NCBI RefSeq assembly: GCF_014851685.1
Contig: NZ_JACVAC010000001.1
Coordinates: forward strand, 248,001 to 312,000
DNA: 64,000 nucleotides
Source of the DNA: Pseudomonas sp. PDM05
Lineage (GTDB): Bacteria; Pseudomonadota; Gammaproteobacteria; Pseudomonadales; Pseudomonadaceae
Direction: 5' to 3'
The notes under the pieces are model-generated. The model ran no database searches, had not been told where the DNA came from, and worked only from the letters and a program-made list of their open reading frames with translations. This document shows, one piece after another, positions 18,516 through 26,387 of the stretch (within the stretch, counting starts at the first letter, position 1; every line of letters starts with the position of its first letter). Position numbers and translations under genes: made by a program.

Positions 18516-19024
18516 ACAGCTGGCTCCTGCATATCAAGTGGTTCTTGGATCGGATAGCTTGGGTGACCATATACCCAGCACGAGGTCGTCACCTCCACGC
18601 GATTACAGGTCAAAAAATGAACATTCAGACTGCAAGATTTTTTTTCAGGCCACTCCGGAATGGCAACAACAGCTCTATAAACCCTGTAGTTCTCAGCGTG
18701 CCTTGCATAAACCTCGTGAAACTTATTCGACGTAACAGATGGCATTTCTGCGGATGAATTAGGATCAACCTCCCACTCAACCTCCACTTCCAACCCCGGC
18801 CGCCACTTAACCGGCATAATGATGCAACACGAACTCCCCCCTCCGCCGTGCGCTCTATACCCATTCACCGAAAACCAATTAATCGCAGTACCTTCAACAT
18901 GATTGATCGCTGCTATATTCCCGGCCACCATTTTATTTTCAGTAAACGCACACCCCAACAACACTAAAGTCGCCAGGCCGCCCCCCATAAAACCAAAGCA
19001 AAGCAAGCATCTCTTCAGGCTCAT
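18503..19024 (-). CDS. DUF3304 lipoprotein, Tle1 immunity type A, copy 1
   Basis: Predicted periplasmic lipoprotein of 173 residues. The lipobox LVLLGC ends a hydrophobic signal segment. The DUF3304 core is INWFSVNGYRAHGGGG followed by SSCCIIMPVKWRPGLEVEV. Such lipoproteins accompany Tle1 phospholipases and neutralise them in the periplasm. The ATG at 19024 has AAGGAG six bases upstream; the GTG at 19042 lies upstream of that site and was rejected. Up to the residues KKSC it is identical in sequence to copy 2 (19711-20232), but its C-terminus matches the type B proteins instead, which points to gene conversion. It is the copy next to the effector. Confidence 0.85.
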   Translation of the reverse strand: MSLKRCLLCFGFMGGGLATLVLLGCAFTENKMVAGNIAAINHVEGTAINWFSVNGYRAHGGGGSSCCIIMPVKWRPGLEVEVEWEVDPNSSAEMPSVTSNKFHEVYARHAENYRVYRAVVAIPEWPEKKSCSLNVHFLTCNRVEVTTSCWVYGHPSYPIQEPLDMQEPAVCPN

Positions 19025-19046
19025 AACCTGCTCCTTACACACTCAC

Positions 19047-19139
19047 TCAAATTACCAATATAATTTTATCGACTGACCACCAAGACTTACGAGTCGGAAC
19101 AAAAACGTTATCCTTTGAGTTACTTTCTAATTGGGGCAT
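19047..19139 (-). pseudogene. Relic joining a Tle1-like 5' end to a DUF4123-like 3' end, copy 1
   Basis: A 30-codon frame begins 13 bases before the end of the type B gene, exactly where Tle1 begins relative to immunity copy 1. It reads MPQLESNSKDNVFVP, against MPELKNNSKDNAFGP in Tle1. After about 50 bases the DNA stops matching Tle1 and instead matches the last ~80 bases of the DUF4123 gene (21449-21530), including the shared run GTAAGGAGCAGGTTATGAG that serves as ribosome-binding site for the next immunity gene. It is probably not a functional protein. Confidence 0.75.
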
Positions 19140-19723
19140 ACAGCTGGCTCCTTCATATCAAGTGGTTCTTGGATGGGATAACTTGGGTGACCGTACACCC
19201 AGCACGAGGTCGTCACTTCCACTCGCTTACAAGTCAAAAAATGAACATTCAGACTACACAATTTTCTTTCTGGCCACTCCGGAACATCAACGACTGCGCT
19301 GTAACGTCGGTAATTGGATTTATGCTTGACCATAAAGGCTTTGAACTCATTCGTTCCTATCGGAGGCGTAGCAACATCGCTGTTCGGATCAACCTCCCAC
19401 TCAATATCCATCTTCAACCCCGGTCGCCACTTAACTGGCATAATGATGCAACACGAACTCCCTCCTCCGCCGTGCGCCCTATAGCCATTCACCGAAAACC
19501 AATTAATCGCAGTACCTTCAACATGATTAATCGCTGCTATATTCCCGGCCACCATTTTATTTTCAGCGAACGTACACCCCAACAATGTAAGAACCAATAA
19601 CCCACACAGGCATTTCAAAACCGCGCTTATCTTTCCAATAAAACACACTACCGACCTAAGCAACGAGAAAAACAAACTCTGCCCCCTAAAAAAATTAATC
19701 ATGAAACGCGTCACTTCACACAT
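19127..19723 (-). CDS. DUF3304 lipoprotein, Tle1 immunity type B, copy 1
   Basis: Predicted lipoprotein of 198 residues with the same DUF3304 core as the type A copies, but a longer N-terminus. The region ahead of the lipobox (LTLLGC, near residue 50) is about 25 residues longer than in type A. The start at 19723 overlaps the upstream A gene by 13 bases and has AGGAG eight bases upstream; a second in-frame Met lies seven codons on. The middle part (VATPPIGTNEFKAFMVKHKS) differs from every other copy, so its specificity may differ. The C-terminus is nearly the same as in type A copy 1. Confidence 0.8.
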   Translation of the reverse strand: MCEVTRFMINFFRGQSLFFSLLRSVVCFIGKISAVLKCLCGLLVLTLLGCTFAENKMVAGNIAAINHVEGTAINWFSVNGYRAHGGGGSSCCIIMPVKWRPGLKMDIEWEVDPNSDVATPPIGTNEFKAFMVKHKSNYRRYSAVVDVPEWPERKLCSLNVHFLTCKRVEVTTSCWVYGHPSYPIQEPLDMKEPAVCPN

Positions 19724-20232
19724 ACAACTGGCTCCTTTGCGCGCCTAGGTTCTTTGATCGGATAATCTGGTCGACCATATATCGCGCAAGCAGTAGTAAC
19801 TGCAACGCGATTGCAAGTTAAGAAATGCACCTTTAGGTCGCAAGATTTTTTTTCAGGCCATTCCGGAATGGCAACAACAGCTCTATAAACCCTGTAGTTC
19901 TCAGCGTGCCTTGCATAAACCTCGTGAAACTTATTCGACGTAACAGATGGCATTTCTGCGGATGAATTAGGATCAACCTCCCACTCAACCTCCACTTCCA
20001 ACCCCGGCCGCCACTTAACCGGCATAATGATGCAACACGAACTCCCCCCTCCGCCGTGCGCTCTATACCCATTCACCGAAAACCAATTAATCGCAGTACC
20101 TTCAACATGATTGATCGCTGCTATATTCCCGGCCACCATTTTATTTTCAGTAAACGCACACCCCAACAACACTAAAGTCGCCAGGCCGCCCCCCATAAAA
20201 CCAAAGCAAAGCAAGCATCTCTTCAGGCTCAT
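19711..20232 (-). CDS. DUF3304 lipoprotein, Tle1 immunity type A, copy 2
   Basis: Predicted lipoprotein of 173 residues with lipobox LVLLGC and the VNGYRAHGGGGSSCC core. It is identical to copy 1 from the start to PEWPEKKSC, then switches to a C-terminus (DLKVHFLTCNRVAVTTACAIY) shared with copy 3 at 20925-21452. The protein is thus a mosaic of two neighbours. The ATG at 20232 is preceded by AAGGAG at the usual distance. The stop region overlaps the type B gene downstream by 13 bases. Confidence 0.83.
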   Translation of the reverse strand: MSLKRCLLCFGFMGGGLATLVLLGCAFTENKMVAGNIAAINHVEGTAINWFSVNGYRAHGGGGSSCCIIMPVKWRPGLEVEVEWEVDPNSSAEMPSVTSNKFHEVYARHAENYRVYRAVVAIPEWPEKKSCDLKVHFLTCNRVAVTTACAIYGRPDYPIKEPRRAKEPVVCVK

Positions 20233-20254
20233 AACCTGCTCCTTACACACTCAC

Positions 20255-20347
20255 TCAAATTACCAATATAATTTTATCGACTGACCACCAAGACTTACGA
20301 GTCGGAACAAAAACGTTATCCTTTGAGTTACTTTCTAATTGGGGCAT
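20255..20347 (-). pseudogene. Relic joining a Tle1-like 5' end to a DUF4123-like 3' end, copy 2
   Basis: Second copy of the relic at 19047-19139, exactly 1208 bases away and read by eye as identical. It has the same MPQLESNSKDN start overlapping the type B stop by 13 bases, and the same run-on into a DUF4123-like end that supplies the ribosome-binding site of immunity copy 2. Confidence 0.75.
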
Positions 20348-20937
20348 ACAGCTGGCTCCTTCATATCAAGTGGTTCTTGGATGGGATAACTTGGGTGACC
20401 GTACACCCAGCACGAGGTCGTCACCTCCACTCGCTTACAAGTCAAGAAATGAATATTCATACTGCACGACTTTTTTTCCGGCCATTTAGGAACATCGACT
20501 GTAACTCGGTACTGTCGAAATTTAGCCTTGTGACTGGCCCAGGCGTCCTCATCAAATCCAAACCCGATTGTTTTTCTTTTTATTTTCGCAAAGCGATCAG
20601 GATCAACCTCCCACTCAACATCCACCTTCAAACCCGGCCGCCATCTAACCGGCAAAATAATGCAACACGAGCTCCCTCCTCCGCCGTGCGCCCTATAGCC
20701 ATTCACCGAAAACCAATTAATTGCAGTACCTTCAACATGATTAATCGCTGCTATATTCCCGGCTACCATCTTATTTTCAGCGAACGTACACCCCAACAAT
20801 GTAAGCACCAATAACCCACACAGGCATTTCAAAACCGCGCTTATCTTTCCAATAAAACACACTACCGACCTCAGCAACGAGAAAAACAAACTCTGCCCCC
20901 TAAAAAAATTAATCATGAAACGCGTCACTTCGCACAT
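20335..20937 (-). CDS. DUF3304 lipoprotein, Tle1 immunity type B, copy 2
   Basis: Predicted lipoprotein of 200 residues. Its first ~100 residues match type B copy 1 almost exactly, including the long N-terminus and the LTLLGC lipobox. The central part (DRFAKIKRKTIGFGFDEDAWAS) is unlike any other copy, and the C-terminus returns to the type B sequence ending KEPAVCPN. The variable block between conserved ends suggests changing specificity for different effectors. The start at 20937 has AGGAG eight bases upstream and overlaps copy 3 by 13 bases. Confidence 0.8.
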   Translation of the reverse strand: MCEVTRFMINFFRGQSLFFSLLRSVVCFIGKISAVLKCLCGLLVLTLLGCTFAENKMVAGNIAAINHVEGTAINWFSVNGYRAHGGGGSSCCIILPVRWRPGLKVDVEWEVDPDRFAKIKRKTIGFGFDEDAWASHKAKFRQYRVTVDVPKWPEKKSCSMNIHFLTCKRVEVTTSCWVYGHPSYPIQEPLDMKEPAVCPN

Positions 20938-21452
20938 ACAACTGGCTCCTTTGCGCGCCTAGGTTCTTTGATCGGATAATCTGGTCGACCATATATCGCG
21001 CAAGCAGTAGTAACTGCAACGCGATTGCAAGTTAAGAAGTGCACCTTTAGATCGCAAGATTTTCTTTCTGGCCATTCCGGAAGATCAACCGTAGCACTGT
21101 AATGCCGATATTTGGCTTTGTGCTTAACTTGTTCAGCCCTATAGCCATCACTCCCCAACGGCGGCCACTTCGAATAAGCATAAGGATCCAAGTCGACTTC
21201 CCATTCAACATCCACCTTCAACCCCGGCCGCCACTTAACCGGCAAAATAATGCAACACGAACTCCCCCCTCCGCCGTGGGCTCTATAGCCATTCACCGAA
21301 AACCAATTAATTGCCGTACCTTCAACATGATTAATCGCCGCTATATTCCCGGCCACCATTTTGTTTTCGGTAAACGCACACCCCAACAACATTAAAACCG
21401 CCAGGCCGCACCCCACAAAACCCAAGCAAAGCAAGCAACGCTTCAACCTCAT
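20925..21452 (-). CDS. DUF3304 lipoprotein, Tle1 immunity type A, copy 3
   Basis: Predicted lipoprotein of 175 residues and the first immunity gene after the DUF4123 adaptor. Its ATG overlaps the adaptor stop (ATGA), with AAGGAG upstream. The lipobox is LMLLGC, followed by the common core VNGYRAHGGGGSSCC. The middle (DPYAYSKWPPLGSDGYRAEQ) is specific to this copy, while the C-terminus is shared with copy 2. It may be the least rearranged member, since it has an intact adaptor gene directly upstream. Confidence 0.85.
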   Translation of the reverse strand: MRLKRCLLCLGFVGCGLAVLMLLGCAFTENKMVAGNIAAINHVEGTAINWFSVNGYRAHGGGGSSCCIILPVKWRPGLKVDVEWEVDLDPYAYSKWPPLGSDGYRAEQVKHKAKYRHYSATVDLPEWPERKSCDLKVHFLTCNRVAVTTACAIYGRPDYPIKEPRRAKEPVVCAK

Positions 21453-22198
21453 AACCTGCTCCTTACATACTCATGAAAATCACCAAAATAATTTCCCCGA
21501 CTGGCCTTCAAGGCTAATGAGTAGAACAAAGAGAAACGCTGCTCCCGGCCTCCAAGTGCTTGATAAAACTCTCCGCTGTTCATTAACTCCTGCGCATCGC
21601 TGATACACCCCATCAACTCGAACTGTTCGTCGCTCAATTCCAGAAAAGGTGAAACGTGAACGGCGCTCTTTCCACCCAATGCATGTCCCTTGAGCCACTG
21701 CATTTGCTCATCTCGATCAAACCAGCCCCAAAAAAAAGCCAGTTGCCGAAACTCAGTGCGTTGTTGGTCGGTAAAAATCGAAGACATCAATAAGGGAAAG
21801 CTGCGCGGGTCGTAGTAACGCAACAGGCCGGCTTTACCGCCCCAGCGGATTTGCGAAAGTGCTCGCAGCGCGTGACTCAGGGTTTCAAAGGCCAGCGGCG
21901 AGATCACCACCAACACGCGTGCGTCGGCTGCGCCGTGAGTCAGTAGTTCCTCCAGCCAGGCTTTATGCCGCCAATGGGTCAAGTCCAGGCGCATCAATAG
22001 GGGGGCCTGGTCCAACATGTGTTCCTCGGGGGTTCCCGTGAACAGTGAAAACCAGGGGATCGCTGGCCTTATTTGCTCCAGCGCCCCGATAAGGTCGGTG
22101 TGCCAGGCGGCCTGATCAAATAGCAGATCTACAGAGTGCACACCGGCGGTGGCACATACGTGTTCGACCTGGTCCTGCCATGGGATAGGTGCTGACAT
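21449..22198 (-). CDS. DUF4123 type VI effector adaptor (Tap/TEC)
   Basis: Protein of 249 residues of the DUF4123 family, chaperone-adaptors that load an effector onto its VgrG spike before secretion. The hallmark GLLRYYDPRSFPLL lies near residues 123-136, with the following FFWGWFDRD. It is soluble and has no signal peptide. It follows vgrG by 15 bases and overlaps the first immunity gene by four bases. The last ~80 bases of this gene are the source of the DUF4123-like part of the two relics in the immunity array. Its partner effector is probably the Tle1 encoded downstream. Confidence 0.88.
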   Translation of the reverse strand: MSAPIPWQDQVEHVCATAGVHSVDLLFDQAAWHTDLIGALEQIRPAIPWFSLFTGTPEEHMLDQAPLLMRLDLTHWRHKAWLEELLTHGAADARVLVVISPLAFETLSHALRALSQIRWGGKAGLLRYYDPRSFPLLMSSIFTDQQRTEFRQLAFFWGWFDRDEQMQWLKGHALGGKSAVHVSPFLELSDEQFELMGCISDAQELMNSGEFYQALGGREQRFSLFYSLALKASRGNYFGDFHEYVRSRL

Positions 22199-22213
22199 GT
22201 CACTCTCTCCTGA

Positions 22214-24607
22214 TCAACCTTCACGCATCAAAAGGGTGATGGCCTTTGCGCGTGCTCTCTTAAGGCAGTCCTCACACACCGACTGCGGCAACTCACGCAA
22301 CGCAAAGCTCAGGCCCGCAGGCCCCTCCCACACATGCTGCCCCTTGAGGAGCAACTTGCCTGGGCTGTGGATGTCGATTGCGCCACTCGGGTGAATCCGC
22401 AGGTAACCGCCACCACACCCCAGGGTGATGCCGTTCCTGGCGGTCAGGTGCACTTGCCCCTGCACCGACTGCACGCTGATGTCCTGCTGTGCGATCAAAT
22501 TGAGCAAATCACCGTGGGACTCGATTTCCAGCGGTCCCTTGCCCGAGACCAGGCGCATGCCGTGCTGCTGAGCGAGCAGGGAAATGCCTTGGTTGGCGTG
22601 AGCCGAGAGCTGCCGGGCGGCGGCTAGATGGATGTCGTCGCGGCTTTGCAGGTACAGCGCGTCGCCGCTTTTGAGCAGCAGGCTGGACGGCGTAACCGCG
22701 CCAATACCTTGGGGAGCGCTGAGCAGGATGGCCGGGGCTGCCAGGTCTTTTGCGTCAGCCTGCAACTGCTGTAAACCGTTGATGGCCGGTTGAGGGCTTC
22801 GGTGGGCCTGGGCGATGGTCTGCCAGTCGGCCATTTGCTGCGCAGCCCCCTGTATCAGCTGCGTGGCCGGGTCCATCGCCAAGACCGCGCCAGAGGCTTT
22901 GCTCTGTTGATCCGCACTGATCAGCAGGCCTTTTGCGGCCCGCATCGCGCCCCAGCCGTCAGTGCGCAGTTCGAACCCCTCGCCGCGCTTGTTCTTTCCG
23001 GCATCTACGATATGACCGAGGTTTAGCTGGCTCTTGCCGCTGTATTCGGTGCTGAGCTTGATGTGCTCCTCACCCCGGGTGTCATCCATGCGCAATTTGT
23101 TATTGGCCGGCGTGCGCAACACATTGCGTTTGTAGTTGCGCAGGGTGACGTGATCAGGGCGTGCGCTGTCGTGCAGGGCGTGAGCGATATAAGGGCGGTC
23201 TGGGTCACCTTGCTCGAACGCCACGGCCACTTCGGTGCCCGCGATCAGTGGCAGGTGCAAGCCGTGAGTATCCCCCGCATAAGGCCGGGCCAGGCGCAGC
23301 CAGAGGCTCTCCTCGCCGCGCGTCCAAGTGTCGCGATCAAACAGGAAATTGACCTTGTAGCGCCCCTCCAGGTCGATATGCGCGTAAGGGTCGTTCACCC
23401 CCGGGTTGGAGACACGAGCCGGGACGGTGCCGGCGATACTTGGCTTGGGTTGCAACGGCGGTCGGTAACATACGGTTTCCGAATAGGGGATGGCGTCGAA
23501 GCTGACCTCAAGGCTGCGATCGCGGGCAGCACGGGTTGTCAGTTGGGTGATCACCACCCTGGGCATGAACGCCTTGGGCGCGCCGCCGGTAATGGTCAGT
23601 ACCTGGCCTGGCGCCAGCGTTGCACTGGTGCTAAGCCCGCTGAGCCGGGTCTGGTTATTGAGGTAGCGTTCATGCCGCAGGCGCGCGTAGCTATAGCCGC
23701 TTTCGGTGGGCAGGTCCTCGTCAGTATCCAGCCTGTTCCCGAGCACGCTGTAGGGTTCGGCATAGTGGTATGCCTCGCCATAAGTGGTGGTGGCACCACG
23801 GGTCTGGTCGATGTCGCCGTCGAGACACGCATTGGCATCCCGGTATTGATAAGCGCGAACGTTGACGTGTTGCTCTACAACCTGATGGTGGGTTTGCAGT
23901 TTCCACACACAGTCCTGATCGCTGCCAAGCCCGGAGGGCGGTCGATAGGGCAACTCGACGTCGAACTGGTAGTAACGCTGGTGATCGTGAAACTCCACGA
24001 CATCAAGATTCAATCGCTCATCGCGAACGAAGCGATACCAGATGCCAACGTCGGCCAGCAGCCGTGAAATAAAGGCCAGATCACTTTCGTCGTACTGCAT
24101 GACCTGCTCGCGCCTGGGGTAGTCGCGCAGCAGTTGGAAGTAAAAATCCTGCCCTTCAAAACCGTGACGGCTACGCAGGATGTGCTCAACGATCTGCGGC
24201 ACGGATTGCTGCTGGTAAATGCGAAATTGCTTGCCCTGCGCCAGCAGCGCCAGACGTGGTTCGAGGATGATTTCGTAGCGGCCTTCATCACTGGAACCAG
24301 ACAGGCGTTTGAAGCCGGTGACAACGCCGGTCAGGGTGCGAAGTGGCTTGTTTTTTGGAGGTGGCTGCCAAACCAGGACAGGCTTGGGCGGCAAGGAAAA
24401 AAGGCTGAAAGTTGCGGGTTTGCCCAGCACTCGGTCGACCGCCAGATCGCGCTCGGTGCAGGTGAATTCGATGTGGTACTTGAAGGGACGGCTCAGCCGC
24501 TCTTCGCCGCGAAAAGCCAGCACGTCGAGCAACGGATCGACACCGTAGACCCTGAGTCTGTGTCGGCTGTGATCAAAGAAAGCGCTCGGCAGTACGCTCG
24601 TATTCAT
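22214..24607 (-). CDS. vgrG: VgrG type VI spike protein with DUF2345 extension
   Basis: Protein of 797 residues that forms the trimeric puncturing spike of the type VI system. The N-terminal half (to about residue 330) is the gp27-like base and includes YLNNQTRLSG and GYSYARLRHERY. The gp5-like OB fold follows with HIDLEGRYKVNFLFDRD and SLWLRLARPYAG. A DUF2345 beta-helix extends from about residue 600 to 760. The final Cys-containing tail has no extra enzyme domain. It is the first gene of an operon whose members overlap or nearly touch down to 11482, so the cargo is probably the Tle1 in the same unit. Confidence 0.95.
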   Translation of the reverse strand: MNTSVLPSAFFDHSRHRLRVYGVDPLLDVLAFRGEERLSRPFKYHIEFTCTERDLAVDRVLGKPATFSLFSLPPKPVLVWQPPPKNKPLRTLTGVVTGFKRLSGSSDEGRYEIILEPRLALLAQGKQFRIYQQQSVPQIVEHILRSRHGFEGQDFYFQLLRDYPRREQVMQYDESDLAFISRLLADVGIWYRFVRDERLNLDVVEFHDHQRYYQFDVELPYRPPSGLGSDQDCVWKLQTHHQVVEQHVNVRAYQYRDANACLDGDIDQTRGATTTYGEAYHYAEPYSVLGNRLDTDEDLPTESGYSYARLRHERYLNNQTRLSGLSTSATLAPGQVLTITGGAPKAFMPRVVITQLTTRAARDRSLEVSFDAIPYSETVCYRPPLQPKPSIAGTVPARVSNPGVNDPYAHIDLEGRYKVNFLFDRDTWTRGEESLWLRLARPYAGDTHGLHLPLIAGTEVAVAFEQGDPDRPYIAHALHDSARPDHVTLRNYKRNVLRTPANNKLRMDDTRGEEHIKLSTEYSGKSQLNLGHIVDAGKNKRGEGFELRTDGWGAMRAAKGLLISADQQSKASGAVLAMDPATQLIQGAAQQMADWQTIAQAHRSPQPAINGLQQLQADAKDLAAPAILLSAPQGIGAVTPSSLLLKSGDALYLQSRDDIHLAAARQLSAHANQGISLLAQQHGMRLVSGKGPLEIESHGDLLNLIAQQDISVQSVQGQVHLTARNGITLGCGGGYLRIHPSGAIDIHSPGKLLLKGQHVWEGPAGLSFALRELPQSVCEDCLKRARAKAITLLMREG

Positions 24608-24613
24608 ACCTTG

Positions 24614-24640
24614 TCATCCCTGGACGGTGCGAAAGTCCAG
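24614..24640 (-). promoter_or_regulatory. Possible RsmA/CsrA binding site and hairpin in the vgrG leader
   Basis: On the minus strand, CTGGAC (24640-24635) can pair with GTCCAG (24625-24620). The 3' arm runs into CAGGGATGA (24622-24614), which fits the RsmA consensus CANGGAYG. It ends seven bases before the vgrG ATG, so binding would block ribosomes. Control of T6SS genes by Gac/Rsm is known in Pseudomonas; the site itself is a prediction. Confidence 0.4.
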
Positions 24641-24745
24641 AGAGTAAAGATTTGTTATCGGCGAATAATGTCGGAAAGGTCCTCTTTAAAAGCAGGGCAC
24701 TTCCCAACCTATAGCGTCAGTTGCCGATGTGAACACAGATCCAAC

Positions 24746-24831
24746 TGTGCGGGCTTGCTCGCGAAGGCGGTGTGTCAGTCAACCAAGGCATCGACTGAAC
24801 CACCGTCTTCGCAGGCAAGCCAGCTCCCACA
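24746..24831. repeat. REP/BIME element with a shortened left arm
   Basis: The left arm reads TGTGCGGGCTTGCTCGCG, having lost the GGAG of the usual TGTGGGAGCGGGC. The right arm ends GGCAAGCCAGCTCCCACA. It lies between the efflux genes and the type VI operon. Confidence 0.8.
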
Positions 24832-24857
24832 GGGGATTGCATTCCACATTTCGTGGA

Positions 24858-26387
24858 TCAGTGCCCGGAAGCCGCCGGCCCCGCCTTCGCCGTAAACGGC
24901 GGCTTCGCCAGCCACACCAACAGCATCAACCCCATGAACATCCACCCCAGCAACGTGAAGTAATCCACGGTGGACATCATGTATGCCTGGCTGGTGAGGA
25001 TCTGGTCCAGCTGCGTGTAGGCTTTCTGCCCTGCCCCGCCCAAGGCATCCAGCGCATTGCGTGTGGCCGAGTCGTAGGTGGTCATGTTTTCACTCATGTA
25101 GGCATGGTGCTGGTCTGCGCGGCGAATCCAGATCCAGGTGGTCAGCGACGCCGCGAAGCTGCCACCCAGGGTCCGCAGGAAGGTCGCCAGGCCGGCGCCG
25201 TCGGCGATCTGGTGCGGCGGCAGGTCGGACATGAGGATGCTTAAGGTCGGCATAAAGAACAGCGCCACGCCGATGCCCATGAACAACTGCACCAGGGCGA
25301 TGTGCTGGAAGTCCACCTCATTGGTAAAGCCTGCCCGCATGAAGCAGCTCAAGCCAATTGCCAGGAACGCCAGGCCCGCCAGCAGACGCAGGTCGAACTT
25401 GTGCGCGTACTTGCCCACGAACGGCGACATCAACACCGGCAGGATGCCAATCGGCGCCACCGCCAGGCCGGCCCAGGTGGCGGTGTAGCCCATCTGGGTT
25501 TGCAGCCATTGCGGCAGGATCAGGTTGATCCCGAAGAAGCCCGCATAACCGAGGATCAACACGATGGTGCCGATGCGGAAGTTGCGGTGCGCGAACAGCT
25601 TCAGGTTGACCACCGGGTGTTTGTCGGTGAGCTCCCAGATAATGAACACCGCCAGGGCAATCACCGAAATCGCCGCGCCGATGATGATGAAGTTAGATTC
25701 GAACCAGTCCAGGTCATTGCCCTTGTCGAGGATGATCTGCAAGGCGCCCACACCGACGATCAAGCTGAGCAACCCAACGTAATCCATCGGTTGGTGGCTG
25801 GTGACCACCGGGCGTTTCTTCAGCTGCGAACGCACCACCATCACTGCAAAGATGCCGATCGGCACGTTGATAAAAAAGATCCACGGCCAGCTGTAGCTGT
25901 CGGTGATCCAGCCACCGAGGATCGGCCCGGCAATCGGCGCCACCACCGTGACCATCGCCAGCAACGCCAGGGCCATGCCGCGCCTCGCCGGCGGGTAGAC
26001 CGCGATCAGCAGCGTCTGGGTCATCGGGTACAACGGCCCCGCGACCAGGCCTTGCAGGACCCGGAAGGCGATCAGCTCGGGCATCGACGTGGAAATACCA
26101 CAGAGGAACGACGCCAGCACAAACAGGATGGTTGCCCACAGGAACAGCTTCACCTCGCCAAACCGGCGGCTGAGCCAGCCGGTCAGCGGCAAGGCGATGG
26201 CGTTGCTCACCGCGAAGGAGGTGATGACCCAGGTGCCCTGCTCCGAACTCACGCCAAGGTTGCCGGAAATCGTCGGCAACGCCACGTTGGCGATGGTGGT
26301 GTCGAGCACCTGCATAAAGGTCGCCAGCGACAGGCCAATAGTGGCCATCAACAGGCTGGGTGGCGTGAAGGAGGCGTTATTGCTCAT
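24858..26387 (-). CDS. emrB: EmrB/QacA-type multidrug efflux transporter (MFS, DHA2)
   Basis: Inner-membrane protein of 509 residues with 14 predicted helices, the DHA2 drug/proton antiporter layout. The motif C region (GPILGGWITDSYSWPWIFFINVPIG) and the first-helix motif LATFMQVLDTTIANVALPTI are clear. The ATG overlaps the emrA stop by one base (TGATG). With the HlyD-type adaptor and outer-membrane channel encoded upstream it should form a tripartite pump under MarR control. The real substrates cannot be read from the sequence. Confidence 0.92.
   Translation of the reverse strand: MSNNASFTPPSLLMATIGLSLATFMQVLDTTIANVALPTISGNLGVSSEQGTWVITSFAVSNAIALPLTGWLSRRFGEVKLFLWATILFVLASFLCGISTSMPELIAFRVLQGLVAGPLYPMTQTLLIAVYPPARRGMALALLAMVTVVAPIAGPILGGWITDSYSWPWIFFINVPIGIFAVMVVRSQLKKRPVVTSHQPMDYVGLLSLIVGVGALQIILDKGNDLDWFESNFIIIGAAISVIALAVFIIWELTDKHPVVNLKLFAHRNFRIGTIVLILGYAGFFGINLILPQWLQTQMGYTATWAGLAVAPIGILPVLMSPFVGKYAHKFDLRLLAGLAFLAIGLSCFMRAGFTNEVDFQHIALVQLFMGIGVALFFMPTLSILMSDLPPHQIADGAGLATFLRTLGGSFAASLTTWIWIRRADQHHAYMSENMTTYDSATRNALDALGGAGQKAYTQLDQILTSQAYMMSTVDYFTLLGWMFMGLMLLVWLAKPPFTAKAGPAASGH

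Larger units (their letters stand above)
18503..20937. repeat. Tandem duplication of a ~1.2-kb two-gene immunity unit
   Basis: The unit (type B gene, then relic, then type A gene, in transcription order) occurs twice with a period of 1208 bases: 18503, 19042 and 19127 correspond to 19711, 20250 and 20335. The B gene of the second unit is six bases longer. Bases from about 18641 to 19219 read almost identically to 19849-20427, with a single change noticed by eye. The stretch is visibly richer in A and T than the flanking genes. Confidence 0.9.

Noticed and set aside
18503..20937. CRISPR-like or insertion-sequence interpretation of the repeats
   Set aside because: The repeats are coding units of 1.2 kb with intact lipoprotein genes; there is no transposase, short spacer pattern or terminal inverted repeat.
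11482..24607. A complete type VI secretion cluster
   Set aside because: Only vgrG, PAAR, adaptor, effector, immunity and TssM-like genes are present. The sheath, tube, baseplate, ClpV and TssJ/L genes are absent, so this is an auxiliary island.
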